This document shows positions 36,152-45,055 of a stretch of DNA of 64,000 nucleotides, piece by piece. Within the stretch, counting starts at the first letter, position 1; each line of letters begins with the position of its first letter. Origin of the DNA: an uncultured Flavobacteriaceae bacterium (lineage in GTDB: Bacteria > Bacteroidota > Bacteroidia > Flavobacteriales > Flavobacteriaceae); NCBI GenBank assembly GCA_905479625.1, contig CAJQNF010000045.1, positions 1-64,000 of the forward strand, given 5' to 3'. Both the position numbers and the translations under genes were made by a program. The notes below the pieces were generated by a model. It saw only the letters and a program-made list of their open reading frames with translations, was not told where the DNA came from and did no database searches.

Positions 36152-36877
36152 ATGTTGATCAAAACCAAGGCAATTGTTTTAACTTCTATCAAGTATGGAG
36201 AAGCAGACCTTATTGTTAAATGTTTGACTGAAGAAGGTGTTAAATCCTATTTGATCAGAAGCATTTTCAGGTCGAGGAGTAAAAAACTGAAAATTGGATA
36301 TTTTCAAGCCCTCAGCCAGCTTGAAATTTCTGCATATCACAACAAGCAAGGAAACCTGAACAAAATATCCGAAGCCAGAGCATCATATCTTTACCAAAGT
36401 CTTGCTACAAATATTTATAAGCAGTCGATCGCCTTATTTTTGGCGGAAGTTCTGGCTTATGCTTTAAAGGAAGAGGAACAAAATCAAGTTCAATTCAGTT
36501 TTATTGAATCTTCGTTGCAATGGTTGGACCAAAATGACTCATTTGCCAATTTTCATTTGGTATTTATGTTTCAATTAACCAAATATTTAGGCTTTTATCC
36601 TGACGCTGAAAACAACGGGGCAGCATACTTTGATCTTGAAGAAGGAACCTTCAAGAGCTCAAAACCCTTCAGAAATTTTTTAAGTGGCAAAAAATTAATT
36701 CTTTTCAAATCTATTATCGGCATAAAATTTGATGATATGGTAAGACTGAAATGGAATTCGGAACACAGACAAATTGTTCTAGACATACTTCTGGAATATT
36801 ACGAACTTCATTTACCTGGATTTAAAAAACCACGGTCACTAAAAGTATTAAAAGAAGTCTTTAATGAAATTTCTTAA
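36152..36877 (+). CDS. recO: DNA repair protein RecO
   Basis: From the ATG at 36152 the protein has 241 residues and begins MLIKTKAIVLTSIKYGEADL, the usual RecO start. An OB-fold N-terminal domain and a helical C-terminal domain follow (QSIALFLAEVLAYALKEEEQN, FQLTKYLGFYPDAENNGAAYFDL). RecO works with RecF and RecR to load RecA onto gapped DNA. The gene follows porZ by 12 bp and overlaps the TonB receptor gene by 14 bp. Confidence 0.92.
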   Translation: MLIKTKAIVLTSIKYGEADLIVKCLTEEGVKSYLIRSIFRSRSKKLKIGYFQALSQLEISAYHNKQGNLNKISEARASYLYQSLATNIYKQSIALFLAEVLAYALKEEEQNQVQFSFIESSLQWLDQNDSFANFHLVFMFQLTKYLGFYPDAENNGAAYFDLEEGTFKSSKPFRNFLSGKKLILFKSIIGIKFDDMVRLKWNSEHRQIVLDILLEYYELHLPGFKKPRSLKVLKEVFNEIS

Positions 36878-39317
36878 TGCACTATTAATTGTCCTTATTG
36901 GACATTTTTCTTATGGGCAGAAATGTGTTATTGTAGATAAGGATTCTGAATTTCCGATTTCTAATGTTCAGGTGATCAACGAAGATAAATCCAAATCTGT
37001 AGTTTCTGACAGAAACGGAATTTTGGACCTAAGTGGGTTTAATGATATGGAGCTCCTTGTATTTAGTCATGTAAGTTACGTGGAGCTAGAGCTGATCAAA
37101 AAACAGATCAGAAAAGATTATACTATTATATTTCTTCAATTCAAATCAGAACTTCTTAAGGAGGTGTTTTTGTCAGCGGGCAAAGGAGATGTAGACAGGT
37201 CAAGAATTGCGGAAGAGATTGCCGTTTTTTCGAATAAAGATATTCAAAATTCTGTTCCACAAACATCAGCAGATATGCTGGCTAAAATTCCGGGAGTTAA
37301 GGTTCAGAAATCGCAATTTGGGGGAGGTAGTCCGGTACTGAGAGGAATGGAAGCAAACAGAATCCTGTTGGTTGTAGATGGGGTTCGAATGAATAATGCC
37401 ATTTACAGAAAAGGACACCTGCAAAATTCAATTACAGTAGCTCCAACTACACTTGACAAAACAGAGGTAATCTTCGGGCCTTCGTCAGTTATCTATGGAT
37501 CAGATGCCCTGGGAGGAGTCATTCATTATTATACACGCAAACCCGAAGTTTCTGATCGGATGAATACCAATCTTGAATTTCTTGGTCGTTACAGCACTGT
37601 AAATGATGAAAAAACCGCGAATGCTTCTATAGAATTACAGTTTAAAAAAATGGCTTCTTTTACAAGCATTACGCATAGTAGTTTTGGCGACTTAAAAATG
37701 GGAGAATACAGACCTCATGGATTTGACAACTGGGGCTTGCAATACGAATATTCAAATAACACTGATTCCTTCTATAATCCGGAACCAATAGCAAATTCAA
37801 ACCCATCAATGCAACGGAATGTTGGGTATCGGCAAACGGATTTTTTACAAAAAGTATTTCTTCCACTTAAACACGGAAATGACTTAATGTTCAACCTCCA
37901 GTATAGTAGCTCATCCAGAATTAACAGATTTGATAAACTTACAGAAAGAAGAGACGGAAAACTGAGGTTTGCTGAATGGTATTATGGTCCACAGGACAGG
38001 TTCTTATTTTCGACACAATTCAATATCAATGCGAACAAAAAGTTGTTGGATAAAGGAACTTTTACTGCAGCATATCAAAATATTAAGGAATCAAGAATTG
38101 AACGCAAGTTCGGAACAATTGACAGATCTTCCCAATTCGAAAAAGTTCAGGTTTTGAGTCTTAATGGGGATTTTACAAAAAACATGAATCCAAAGATCAA
38201 TCGGGATTTTGGTTATGGTTTTGAGGTGGCTTATAATGATGTGAATTCCACTTCCAAAGGAGAAATTCTTGATATCGTAGGTGACAAAATCATTGGTGTA
38301 AAGGACAATTATGTGGTTCAGACTCGTTATCCTGATGGAGGTAGCAGTTATTTGAGTTCAGCCATTTATGCCAGTTACAGACAGGATTTAGGAAAGAAAT
38401 CTACTTTAAATACGGGTTTAAGATTAACAAACACAGTGCTTGCAGCCAAATGGATAGATACAACCTATATCAAGTTGCCTGAAAGCGACATCAAATCTAT
38501 GAATACTTCGGTTACTCTGACCGCAGGATATGCCTATAGGCCTAATGAAAACTGGCAGATTAACGGTGTTCTGTCTTCCGGATTCAGATCTCCTAATATT
38601 GATGACATAGGAAAAGTGAGAGAAAAAAGAGGTGATGTTACGGTGCCAAACGTAGACTTACAACCAGAGTTTGCCTATAATTTTGAGGCCGGACTGATCA
38701 AGTATTTTGATGAAAAGAAAACCTATATTGGCTTGACTACCTATTACACTTTACTTGACAATTATATCGTAAGAGGACCTTATGAGCTAGATGGAAAGTC
38801 TCAGATTATTTACGATGGTGAATTGGCTAATGTAGTAGCTAATATTAATATGGGTAGTGCCTATCTGGTTGGAGGTACCATGACCTTCAAAGGCCAGCTT
38901 ACTAATACCTGGAACACAAGAGCAAGCCTCACCTATACTAAGGGAACAGCCTTTGACACAAAGGAACCATTGTCTTCCATACCTCCTTTGTTTGGAAGTC
39001 TTGACTTCAATTATGTTAGAAACAGAATTGAAACAGGGGTCAATGTGGTGTACAATGGTTTTAAAGGAGTTGATGATTACAACATTTCAGAGGGAATAGA
39101 TAATATTGAACAAACACCTTATATCGTCGGCGATGCTTCCTATTACGGAAGCCCGGCCTGGTATACGTTGAATTACTATATGAGAATCAAAACCTCCAAA
39201 TATGTTGATCTTTTAATCAATATTGATAATATTATGGATCATCACTATAAGGAATTTGCTTCTTCCATTAGCGCACCCGGAAGGAATTTTTCTTTTACGG
39301 TGATCGGCAGCTTTTAA
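36864..39317 (+). CDS. TonB-dependent outer-membrane receptor
   Basis: The 817-residue protein has a signal peptide (cut near FSYGQ), a carboxypeptidase-regulatory-like domain (about residues 20-90), a plug domain (about 110-225: NSVPQTSADMLAKIPGVKVQ, GSPVLRGMEANRILLVVDGVRM, VIFGPSSVIYGSDALGGVI) and a 22-strand-type barrel ending in NFSFTVIGSF. The plug resembles receptors of the haem/hemoglobin group, but I cannot fix the ligand. It overlaps recO by 14 bp and probably sits in the porZ-recO transcript. Confidence 0.92.
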   Translation: MKFLNALLIVLIGHFSYGQKCVIVDKDSEFPISNVQVINEDKSKSVVSDRNGILDLSGFNDMELLVFSHVSYVELELIKKQIRKDYTIIFLQFKSELLKEVFLSAGKGDVDRSRIAEEIAVFSNKDIQNSVPQTSADMLAKIPGVKVQKSQFGGGSPVLRGMEANRILLVVDGVRMNNAIYRKGHLQNSITVAPTTLDKTEVIFGPSSVIYGSDALGGVIHYYTRKPEVSDRMNTNLEFLGRYSTVNDEKTANASIELQFKKMASFTSITHSSFGDLKMGEYRPHGFDNWGLQYEYSNNTDSFYNPEPIANSNPSMQRNVGYRQTDFLQKVFLPLKHGNDLMFNLQYSSSSRINRFDKLTERRDGKLRFAEWYYGPQDRFLFSTQFNINANKKLLDKGTFTAAYQNIKESRIERKFGTIDRSSQFEKVQVLSLNGDFTKNMNPKINRDFGYGFEVAYNDVNSTSKGEILDIVGDKIIGVKDNYVVQTRYPDGGSSYLSSAIYASYRQDLGKKSTLNTGLRLTNTVLAAKWIDTTYIKLPESDIKSMNTSVTLTAGYAYRPNENWQINGVLSSGFRSPNIDDIGKVREKRGDVTVPNVDLQPEFAYNFEAGLIKYFDEKKTYIGLTTYYTLLDNYIVRGPYELDGKSQIIYDGELANVVANINMGSAYLVGGTMTFKGQLTNTWNTRASLTYTKGTAFDTKEPLSSIPPLFGSLDFNYVRNRIETGVNVVYNGFKGVDDYNISEGIDNIEQTPYIVGDASYYGSPAWYTLNYYMRIKTSKYVDLLINIDNIMDHHYKEFASSISAPGRNFSFTVIGSF

Positions 39318-39332
39318 AAGGAATTAGTTCTA

Positions 39333-39488
39333 TTAGGGGTATAAAATATTTTTGATCTCTTTCCAGGAAATCATCTCAATCCCCTGTTCCTTTAACAGTC
39401 TTTTGCACTTCAAACTAGTAAAAAATTCCAGATCTATCTGTCTCAAGGCAGCACCAAAATTAGGGTGATCTTTAGTGATAGATTTCAT
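39333..39488 (-). CDS. Small protein of 51 residues, unknown
   Basis: An open frame from ATG 39488 to TAA at 39333 encodes 51 residues (MKSITKDHPNFGAALRQIDL, then EFFTSLKCKRLLKEQGIEMI and a short tail). Its codon use and amino-acid mix look like real coding sequence. It begins 22 bp after the stop of the methyltransferase gene on the same strand. It could be a small gene or the last piece of a decayed larger one. No family is recognised. Confidence 0.4.
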   Translation of the reverse strand: MKSITKDHPNFGAALRQIDLEFFTSLKCKRLLKEQGIEMISWKEIKNILYP

Positions 39489-39510
39489 TTCAGGATCATC
39501 AAATTAGTCA

Positions 39511-40089
39511 CTACTTTTTTACTGCAATGATAATTCCGGTTGACCAATTCAATTTAGTCAATTGTAAATCATCCCTGTTTTCAAGCTTCTCAATTAATTC
39601 ATTGACCAGATCATCATGACCTTTGGGCCAGTTAGGTTGTGCCAACATATCATCGATGATATATATTCCTCCTACTGTGAGTAACTCCAGAATTTCATCC
39701 AGTTCACTATATTTTCCGGGCCATGCATCTGCAAAGATCAGGTCAAATTTATTTCCTTTATAGTCTCTGATCCATGTCGATCCATCCGTACAGATAATGT
39801 TTGCTCTGGTGTCATGATCAAAAAATCCTGTGGCGATTTCAATTAATTGAGGATCGTTATCAATAGTTGTTATTTTTGAATTGACATCCATGCCGTCGAT
39901 CATCCAGGAAAGAGACAAGCCCATACCCGTTCCCATTTCAAGAATATTGGAACCAGGTTTAGAGCTGATCAGGGTTTTAAGTAAAGATCCGATGTATAGA
40001 TCAGAGGGCATGGTAAAACCAATTTCATGACATTTCTCTAAAAGATGGTTGTAACTCTTGGGGAAACCCAATACAACAGTATCATTCAT
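39511..40089 (-). CDS. O-methyltransferase-like SAM enzyme
   Basis: The 192-residue protein has a Rossmann methyltransferase fold: motif I NILEMGTGMGLSLSWM (about residue 47), KITTIDNDPQLIEIATGFF, then FDLIFADAWPGKYSELDEILELL and GGIYIIDDMLAQPNW. This is the compact O-methyltransferase type. The substrate is unknown. It lies 18 bp after the ADP-ribosylglycohydrolase gene on the same strand. Confidence 0.82.
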   Translation of the reverse strand: MNDTVVLGFPKSYNHLLEKCHEIGFTMPSDLYIGSLLKTLISSKPGSNILEMGTGMGLSLSWMIDGMDVNSKITTIDNDPQLIEIATGFFDHDTRANIICTDGSTWIRDYKGNKFDLIFADAWPGKYSELDEILELLTVGGIYIIDDMLAQPNWPKGHDDLVNELIEKLENRDDLQLTKLNWSTGIIIAVKK

Positions 40090-40107
40090 ATTATTTTAGT
40101 TGAGGGG

Positions 40108-41514
40108 TTAGTTTTTTGTTGATTCAATGATTAATCCTTGATCTGGCTGGGGAATGTACCAAACATTATTTTCTAAATCTACGCCTCCATTCATTAATTC
40201 TTGAATAACACGATCAGTTATGAAAACACCTTTTTCTGCCATATTTTGGAAAGTATCAATACCGTCCTTAGGGAAATTTTGCCTGGTCCTGTGGATGTTG
40301 AAACGATTCGAAAATTTTTGATCAAAAGCCTTTTCAACACCTTCTATACCGATCATAAAGCCTAATAATCCACCCCAGGTAGCCGTGGGGTTATCAGAAT
40401 CCCAGCCTGCCAGGACTCCAATTTTTATAGTTTCTTTGATATCACCTTCACCGTATAAAAGACTGACAATGCTAGCGGCATAATTAATACCCGCTGCGAA
40501 ACAACCATTACAGTATACATTTTTTGAAGTGATGTCATAGCCATCTTGTTGTTCGACCTGATATCTTTGATAAACAGCATCACGAGCCGTTTCCCAGGAA
40601 GCTCCGGAGTCGTATTGACTTTTGACAAAATCAAACATTTTGGAGGAGTATGAATCCTCCGGAAGCCTTTTTCTGGATTCATTTGCCATCCAGTGAATCT
40701 TTTCTTTCATGCTGAGGTCCTGATCTACATATGAGGCCAAAGAATACATGATCACGTAATATTCTGAAATCCATGCAGCATCTTCATAGGCAGTGGTCCT
40801 GATAGGCAACCCGGACATTTTAAGCGCAATATCAGGTCTTGCAGGTGCAAAAAACCCAAATATTTCGGTTGTCAATTGTGCATCTATCATCATATAATTT
40901 TCGTTATTTTCAGGTCTACCAGTTTCTGGCGGCAGCATTCCGGTTTTCATATGATCGAAAGCGGTTTGGTTAGAGACCCAGAGAAAATTTTCTTCCTCTT
41001 CACGAATGTGTTTTAACCAGCCATCCCGGATCTGTTCCGGGCTTAAAACACTTGTTTGATTTGTATACAATAAGTGCTGGTACATGTACTCTATGTCTGT
41101 ATCGTCATCGGCGCCCCATATGCTGTCGGCACCTATGAGAATAAAATCTATGGTTGGTGAAAGATTACTTGGAATTCCTTCACCCCATATACTAGGTTGA
41201 TCAGGTTTTCCCCAATCAGTTCTCGTATAGAAGTCTCCGGTTTGGATCTCACCAATGTTACCAATCTTATCCATTTCAGTGATCAGACCTGTCCAGTTTG
41301 CGATGCATTGACCTAGCCAGAATCCCTGTAATCTGCCTAAATAATCAGTTCTGGAGATACGAAAATCATTTTCTTGGGGTTGATAATCCTTATATACAAG
41401 ATGTGGATCTTTAATGGAATTAATTTGTTGATTGTCTTTTTGTTTTTGACTTGTTTGACAAGAAAATAAAGAGCAAATGCAAAACAGAACAAAAACACAG
41501 CTTATTTGTTTCAT
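40108..41514 (-). CDS. Exported ADP-ribosylglycohydrolase-family lipoprotein
   Basis: The 468-residue protein has a lipoprotein signal (SLFSC, Cys19) and an ADP-ribosylglycohydrolase fold: GRLQGFWLGQCIANWTG near the start, the acidic metal motif IGADSIWGADDDTDIEYMYQ (about residue 130) and the C-terminal AGWDSDNPTATWGGLLGFMIG (about residue 355). The family removes ADP-ribose from proteins or small molecules using two Mg ions. Placement outside the cytoplasm is unusual for that chemistry, so the true substrate may be an ADP-ribose-like or unrelated glycosidic compound. It may be co-transcribed with the methyltransferase. Confidence 0.87.
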   Translation of the reverse strand: MKQISCVFVLFCICSLFSCQTSQKQKDNQQINSIKDPHLVYKDYQPQENDFRISRTDYLGRLQGFWLGQCIANWTGLITEMDKIGNIGEIQTGDFYTRTDWGKPDQPSIWGEGIPSNLSPTIDFILIGADSIWGADDDTDIEYMYQHLLYTNQTSVLSPEQIRDGWLKHIREEEENFLWVSNQTAFDHMKTGMLPPETGRPENNENYMMIDAQLTTEIFGFFAPARPDIALKMSGLPIRTTAYEDAAWISEYYVIMYSLASYVDQDLSMKEKIHWMANESRKRLPEDSYSSKMFDFVKSQYDSGASWETARDAVYQRYQVEQQDGYDITSKNVYCNGCFAAGINYAASIVSLLYGEGDIKETIKIGVLAGWDSDNPTATWGGLLGFMIGIEGVEKAFDQKFSNRFNIHRTRQNFPKDGIDTFQNMAEKGVFITDRVIQELMNGGVDLENNVWYIPQPDQGLIIESTKN

Positions 41515-41579
41515 AAATCGAGGCTTTGTTTAGAATCAAAATTAATATTTTTTCTAATTTGGAAGCTATAAATTAACAA

Positions 41580-41626
41580 GTAAAAAAGGGCATTTAAAAA
41601 AATGATTTTTACATGCCCTTTTTTAC
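41580..41626 (-). terminator. Terminator after the FAD oxidoreductase gene
   Basis: Perfect 14-bp arms (GTAAAAAAGGGCAT and its complement) surround a 19-base loop. The A-run on the left arm gives a U-tract on the minus strand. Confidence 0.8.
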
Positions 41627-41663
41627 AATCAAATTGAAAATTTAGATCGATTTGATAACAATT

Positions 41664-43031
41664 TTATGTCTTGGGTTTGATATTTTGATTCACCCTGAAG
41701 AAGTTTCCTGGATCATATTTGGTTTTTATATCAACGAGACGGTCATAATTTTGTCTGTAACTATCACGAACCCTTTCCTGACCTTCATCCATCATGAAAT
41801 TTGTATAAGCACCACCAGAAGAATATGGATGCAACGCTTCCTGATAGCTTTTGGCCCAGTCTGTTATTTTTTCAGCATTAGCAGGATCAGCATCTACACC
41901 AACAAATACACCAGCGTATTTTGCATCTCTATATGCCCAGGGCGTATCTGTGAGCCCTGGCCTGCTGGCGGCGCCACTAATAGGGTACAAATGCATTTGA
42001 GAGAGAGGTGTTGGGATAGTTGAACCGAATTTTTTATGCTCAGCCCTGGCTTCAGGTCCTAATTCAGTAAAAAAATCAGCTCTCCAATACCATTGCAATC
42101 CTTCAGGAAATAAACCATCAAATAAAGTATTTATTGATGGATGAGGCATTTCTCCGACATGTTCAAATAAGGGTTTTTTATCTCTTACAGGCTGGAATAA
42201 CTCATCGAAATTGCCAGGATCTCCCGCATAACACCATACAATACCACAGAATTGCTTCAAGTGTAAATGTTCAGGAAATGGGGGCCCCGGAATCACCATA
42301 GTTGCCACAAAGCCATTTAGTTCCTCAGGAGCATTATGAATAAAATCGTGATACCATTCCATGATTTCCTCAGTTTGTTCTATTGGCCACAGAGTAGGGC
42401 CTCCAACCACTGTTTTTAGTGGATGGCCTTGAAATTTGAAAGAAGTTACGATGCCGAAATTACCTCCACCACCTCGGATAGCCCAGTGAAGATCTGTGTT
42501 TTGAGATGCATTTACGGTTATAAAAGAACCATCCGCAAGGACCATATCTGCTTCGAGTAAATTATCAATAGTGAGACCAAATTTTCTTGACAAGTGACCT
42601 ACTCCGCCTCCAAGTGTCAATCCGCCAACGCCAGTTGAAGAGATGATTCCTGTCGGTACCGCAAGACCATATGCATGGGTGGCATGATCAACTTCACCCC
42701 AGACATTACCACCACCAACTCTCACCGTATTATCTCCTGTATTTACCCTGACGTATTTAATCCCAGAGAGGTCAATGACCATTCCTCCATCACAAATTCC
42801 CAAACCACCACCATTATGACCGCCTCCTCTAACAGCCACTAAAAGGTTATTTTCACGACCGTAGTTTACACAGGAAATGACGTCAGCTACATCAACGCAT
42901 TTGACGATCATCCCAGGCTTTTTATCGATCATCCTATTATATACTTTTCTGGATTCATTGTAATTTTCGCTATCCGGAAGAATAACCTCTCCCCGGATCT
43001 GTGCTTTGAAATCGTCAAATTTGGCTTGCAT
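41664..43031 (-). CDS. FAD-binding oxidoreductase with berberine-bridge domain
   Basis: The 455-residue protein has an FAD_binding_4 domain with VRGGGHNGGGLGICDGGMVIDL (the His in GGGHNGGG is the usual covalent flavin site), TGVGGLTLGGGVGHLSRKFG and AIRGGGGNFGIVTSFKF. It ends with the BBE signature NYDRLVDIKTKYDPGNFFRVNQNI. The second, cysteinyl flavin link of bicovalent members seems absent, since Ser or Thr sits there. It has no signal peptide. Such enzymes oxidise sugars or alcohols with oxygen. It stands alone between a terminator and a 273-bp gap in which I see nothing. Confidence 0.9.
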   Translation of the reverse strand: MQAKFDDFKAQIRGEVILPDSENYNESRKVYNRMIDKKPGMIVKCVDVADVISCVNYGRENNLLVAVRGGGHNGGGLGICDGGMVIDLSGIKYVRVNTGDNTVRVGGGNVWGEVDHATHAYGLAVPTGIISSTGVGGLTLGGGVGHLSRKFGLTIDNLLEADMVLADGSFITVNASQNTDLHWAIRGGGGNFGIVTSFKFQGHPLKTVVGGPTLWPIEQTEEIMEWYHDFIHNAPEELNGFVATMVIPGPPFPEHLHLKQFCGIVWCYAGDPGNFDELFQPVRDKKPLFEHVGEMPHPSINTLFDGLFPEGLQWYWRADFFTELGPEARAEHKKFGSTIPTPLSQMHLYPISGAASRPGLTDTPWAYRDAKYAGVFVGVDADPANAEKITDWAKSYQEALHPYSSGGAYTNFMMDEGQERVRDSYRQNYDRLVDIKTKYDPGNFFRVNQNIKPKT

Positions 43032-43304
43032 AGGTTTGGTATTTAGATTAGTTTATTAGATTGATTTACATTGGGTAGATATGAAAAAACATTGATCAGC
43101 CTTTTTAAAAGAGAAGGTTGTTTCAAATATTTAGATATCTGAATCAAGCACTCTTTTATAAAAGCATTAAAATCTCAATCATCTTAATTTGGGAAGGAAA
43201 GATGTTAAATCGAATTTAAATTTACCAACTGTATTCCCACTAAGTTAATAAATATTTCCTAAATGGATAAAATTGAAGTCTAACAAACAGGAAGTTATCT
43301 CAAA

Positions 43305-44054
43305 TTACCAGATTCCCGGAATCATGGCTTTACGGTTTTTGGGATATTCAGTAAAGGATTTCTTATACCACTTGTGATGGCCAAGTGCCCTTGGAATTAA
43401 ATTTGCGGCGGTCCATATTAGAAAAGACAGGGCGGGTAAATTCCAGGCCATGATGACAAAACCGCTCCATTGCATCAATTCTCCAAAAAGATTAGGGCAG
43501 GATACGTATTTAAATAAAAAACCAGTAGGAATTTTATAATTTGTTTCTCCCGGTTTTCTGAGATGGATTAAGATATGATCGCTTTTTTGATTGATTATAA
43601 ATCCAACTATGAAAAGCACAATTCCCAAAATGAAATTCCATTGATAAAATGAATCGGGCCCATAAGATTCAAAATGAGCCAGAAAATAACCATTTAGACC
43701 GGCATTCATACAATTGAAAAAAATGGCAGATCCAACAATGATCAAGGGCATTTTTTTCCCTTTTGTCCTGATTCTAAAAGGATATATAAAGGTTCTGTTC
43801 AGGTAATGAAGGAGCCATAAAAGCGATAAAATACTGGCGTAAAGACTTTGGTCGGAACTCAAATAAAAGTAAAGAATGATAAAAAAGGAGGGTGCTTCCA
43901 TAATGATCCAGCCAAGCTTGTTGGAAATTTCTGGACCCCAGCCTTTTTTGACATGTCTTCCGTAAGGAGCAATGACAAATTGCAAGAGTATAAAAGAGGC
44001 TACCCCAATAGCAGCCCAAATGATACAGATCAGATTCAGCGTTTCTAAAGTCAT
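43305..44054 (-). CDS. Steroid 5-alpha-reductase-like membrane protein
   Basis: The 249-residue protein has about six membrane helices and the C-terminal signature of 3-oxo-5-alpha-steroid 4-dehydrogenases: IPTGFLFKYVSCPNLFGELMQW, the segment ALGHHKWYKKSFTEYPKNRKAMIPGIW and the conserved Glu and His-Lys-Trp-Tyr. It probably reduces a carbon-carbon double bond next to a carbonyl using NADPH. It overlaps the SDR gene upstream by 4 bp (ATGA), so the two are coupled. The substrate in a bacterium is unknown. Confidence 0.85.
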   Translation of the reverse strand: MTLETLNLICIIWAAIGVASFILLQFVIAPYGRHVKKGWGPEISNKLGWIIMEAPSFFIILYFYLSSDQSLYASILSLLWLLHYLNRTFIYPFRIRTKGKKMPLIIVGSAIFFNCMNAGLNGYFLAHFESYGPDSFYQWNFILGIVLFIVGFIINQKSDHILIHLRKPGETNYKIPTGFLFKYVSCPNLFGELMQWSGFVIMAWNLPALSFLIWTAANLIPRALGHHKWYKKSFTEYPKNRKAMIPGIW

Positions 44055-45028
44055 GTCATTTTATTTTCATTAAACCATTCAATAAGGTCCTCCACACTTT
44101 TTTGAGTTGCTCGGTTAGTGTGCCCCAGGTCTTTTATCGCCTTTGAGCAATCCATTCGCTTTGGCGCATATTTTAAGGTGGTTAAACTTTCTTTATTGAT
44201 TGGCCACCTGAGTTTGAAAAACCAAGTGTATAAGTTAATAACAGGCAATAACTTGATCAATACATCAAGTGATAAAACCGATGGTATTTTGTTTGGACAT
44301 GCTAGTCTGGCAAGCTCTTGTAAACTTATATATTGACCACCTGTAAGGTAAATGGAACCCTTTTTCCCTTTTGAAATACTATTGATAATGGTTTGCGAAA
44401 GATCTCTGACATCAACCATATTATAGCCGCCATCGGTTATAAAAGAGAGCTTTCCCTTATGTAAATCGAGGATGGTACGGCCAAATCTGGAAGGGCCTGG
44501 ATCTTGGGGCCCCACAATGGCAGTCGGTCTGATGATAAAAGCATCCAAATTGTTCTTTTTGATTGTTTCAAGTACTTGTAGTTCCGCCTGCGCCTTTGTC
44601 CAGGCATAATAAAATGTTTTATCTGATCGGTAAGATCGATTTTCGTCGAAAACCTCATTTTTTATTGGGTCTTCGGTAGCGGTAGATGAACTGATATAAA
44701 TAAAACGGATGGCTTTATCTAAGCAGACTTTCAATAGGTTTTGAGTGCCCTTAACATTTACTTCATAGATGGAATCATGAGCCATTTCACCCAATGAAAT
44801 GGCGCTGGCACAATGAATTATAGCATCACTTTTATCGGTTAAACTTGACAAGGCCTTTGGGCTGTTCAGATCGCCTTTTATCCAGGTCAAGCCAGGGTGA
44901 ATTAAGGGAAAGGAAGAATGCCTGATCAAAGCTTTGACAAGATATTCCTGATCAAGCAGGGCTTTGATGAGGTTGATTCCCAAATGTCCTGTTCCTCCGG
45001 TTATAGATATAGTTTTTTTAGTTTTCAA
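44051..45028 (-). CDS. NAD-dependent SDR of the 3-beta-HSD / dihydroflavonol-reductase type
   Basis: The 325-residue protein is an extended short-chain dehydrogenase: nucleotide loop SITGGTGHLGINLI at the start, DAIIHCASAISLG, ISSSTATED and the catalytic Y-x-x-x-K in FYYAWTKAQAE, followed by IIRPTAIVGPQDPG. It resembles 3-beta-hydroxysteroid dehydrogenases and HpnA-like epimerases. The start codon is TTG, since no in-frame ATG precedes it and the Rossmann motif begins at residue 8. It is coupled to the 5-alpha-reductase-like gene, which suggests sequential steps on one polycyclic or isoprenoid substrate. Confidence 0.85.
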   Translation of the reverse strand: MKTKKTISITGGTGHLGINLIKALLDQEYLVKALIRHSSFPLIHPGLTWIKGDLNSPKALSSLTDKSDAIIHCASAISLGEMAHDSIYEVNVKGTQNLLKVCLDKAIRFIYISSSTATEDPIKNEVFDENRSYRSDKTFYYAWTKAQAELQVLETIKKNNLDAFIIRPTAIVGPQDPGPSRFGRTILDLHKGKLSFITDGGYNMVDVRDLSQTIINSISKGKKGSIYLTGGQYISLQELARLACPNKIPSVLSLDVLIKLLPVINLYTWFFKLRWPINKESLTTLKYAPKRMDCSKAIKDLGHTNRATQKSVEDLIEWFNENKMT

Positions 45029-45055
45029 TAATAGTTTTTCATTTGAATATTACCC

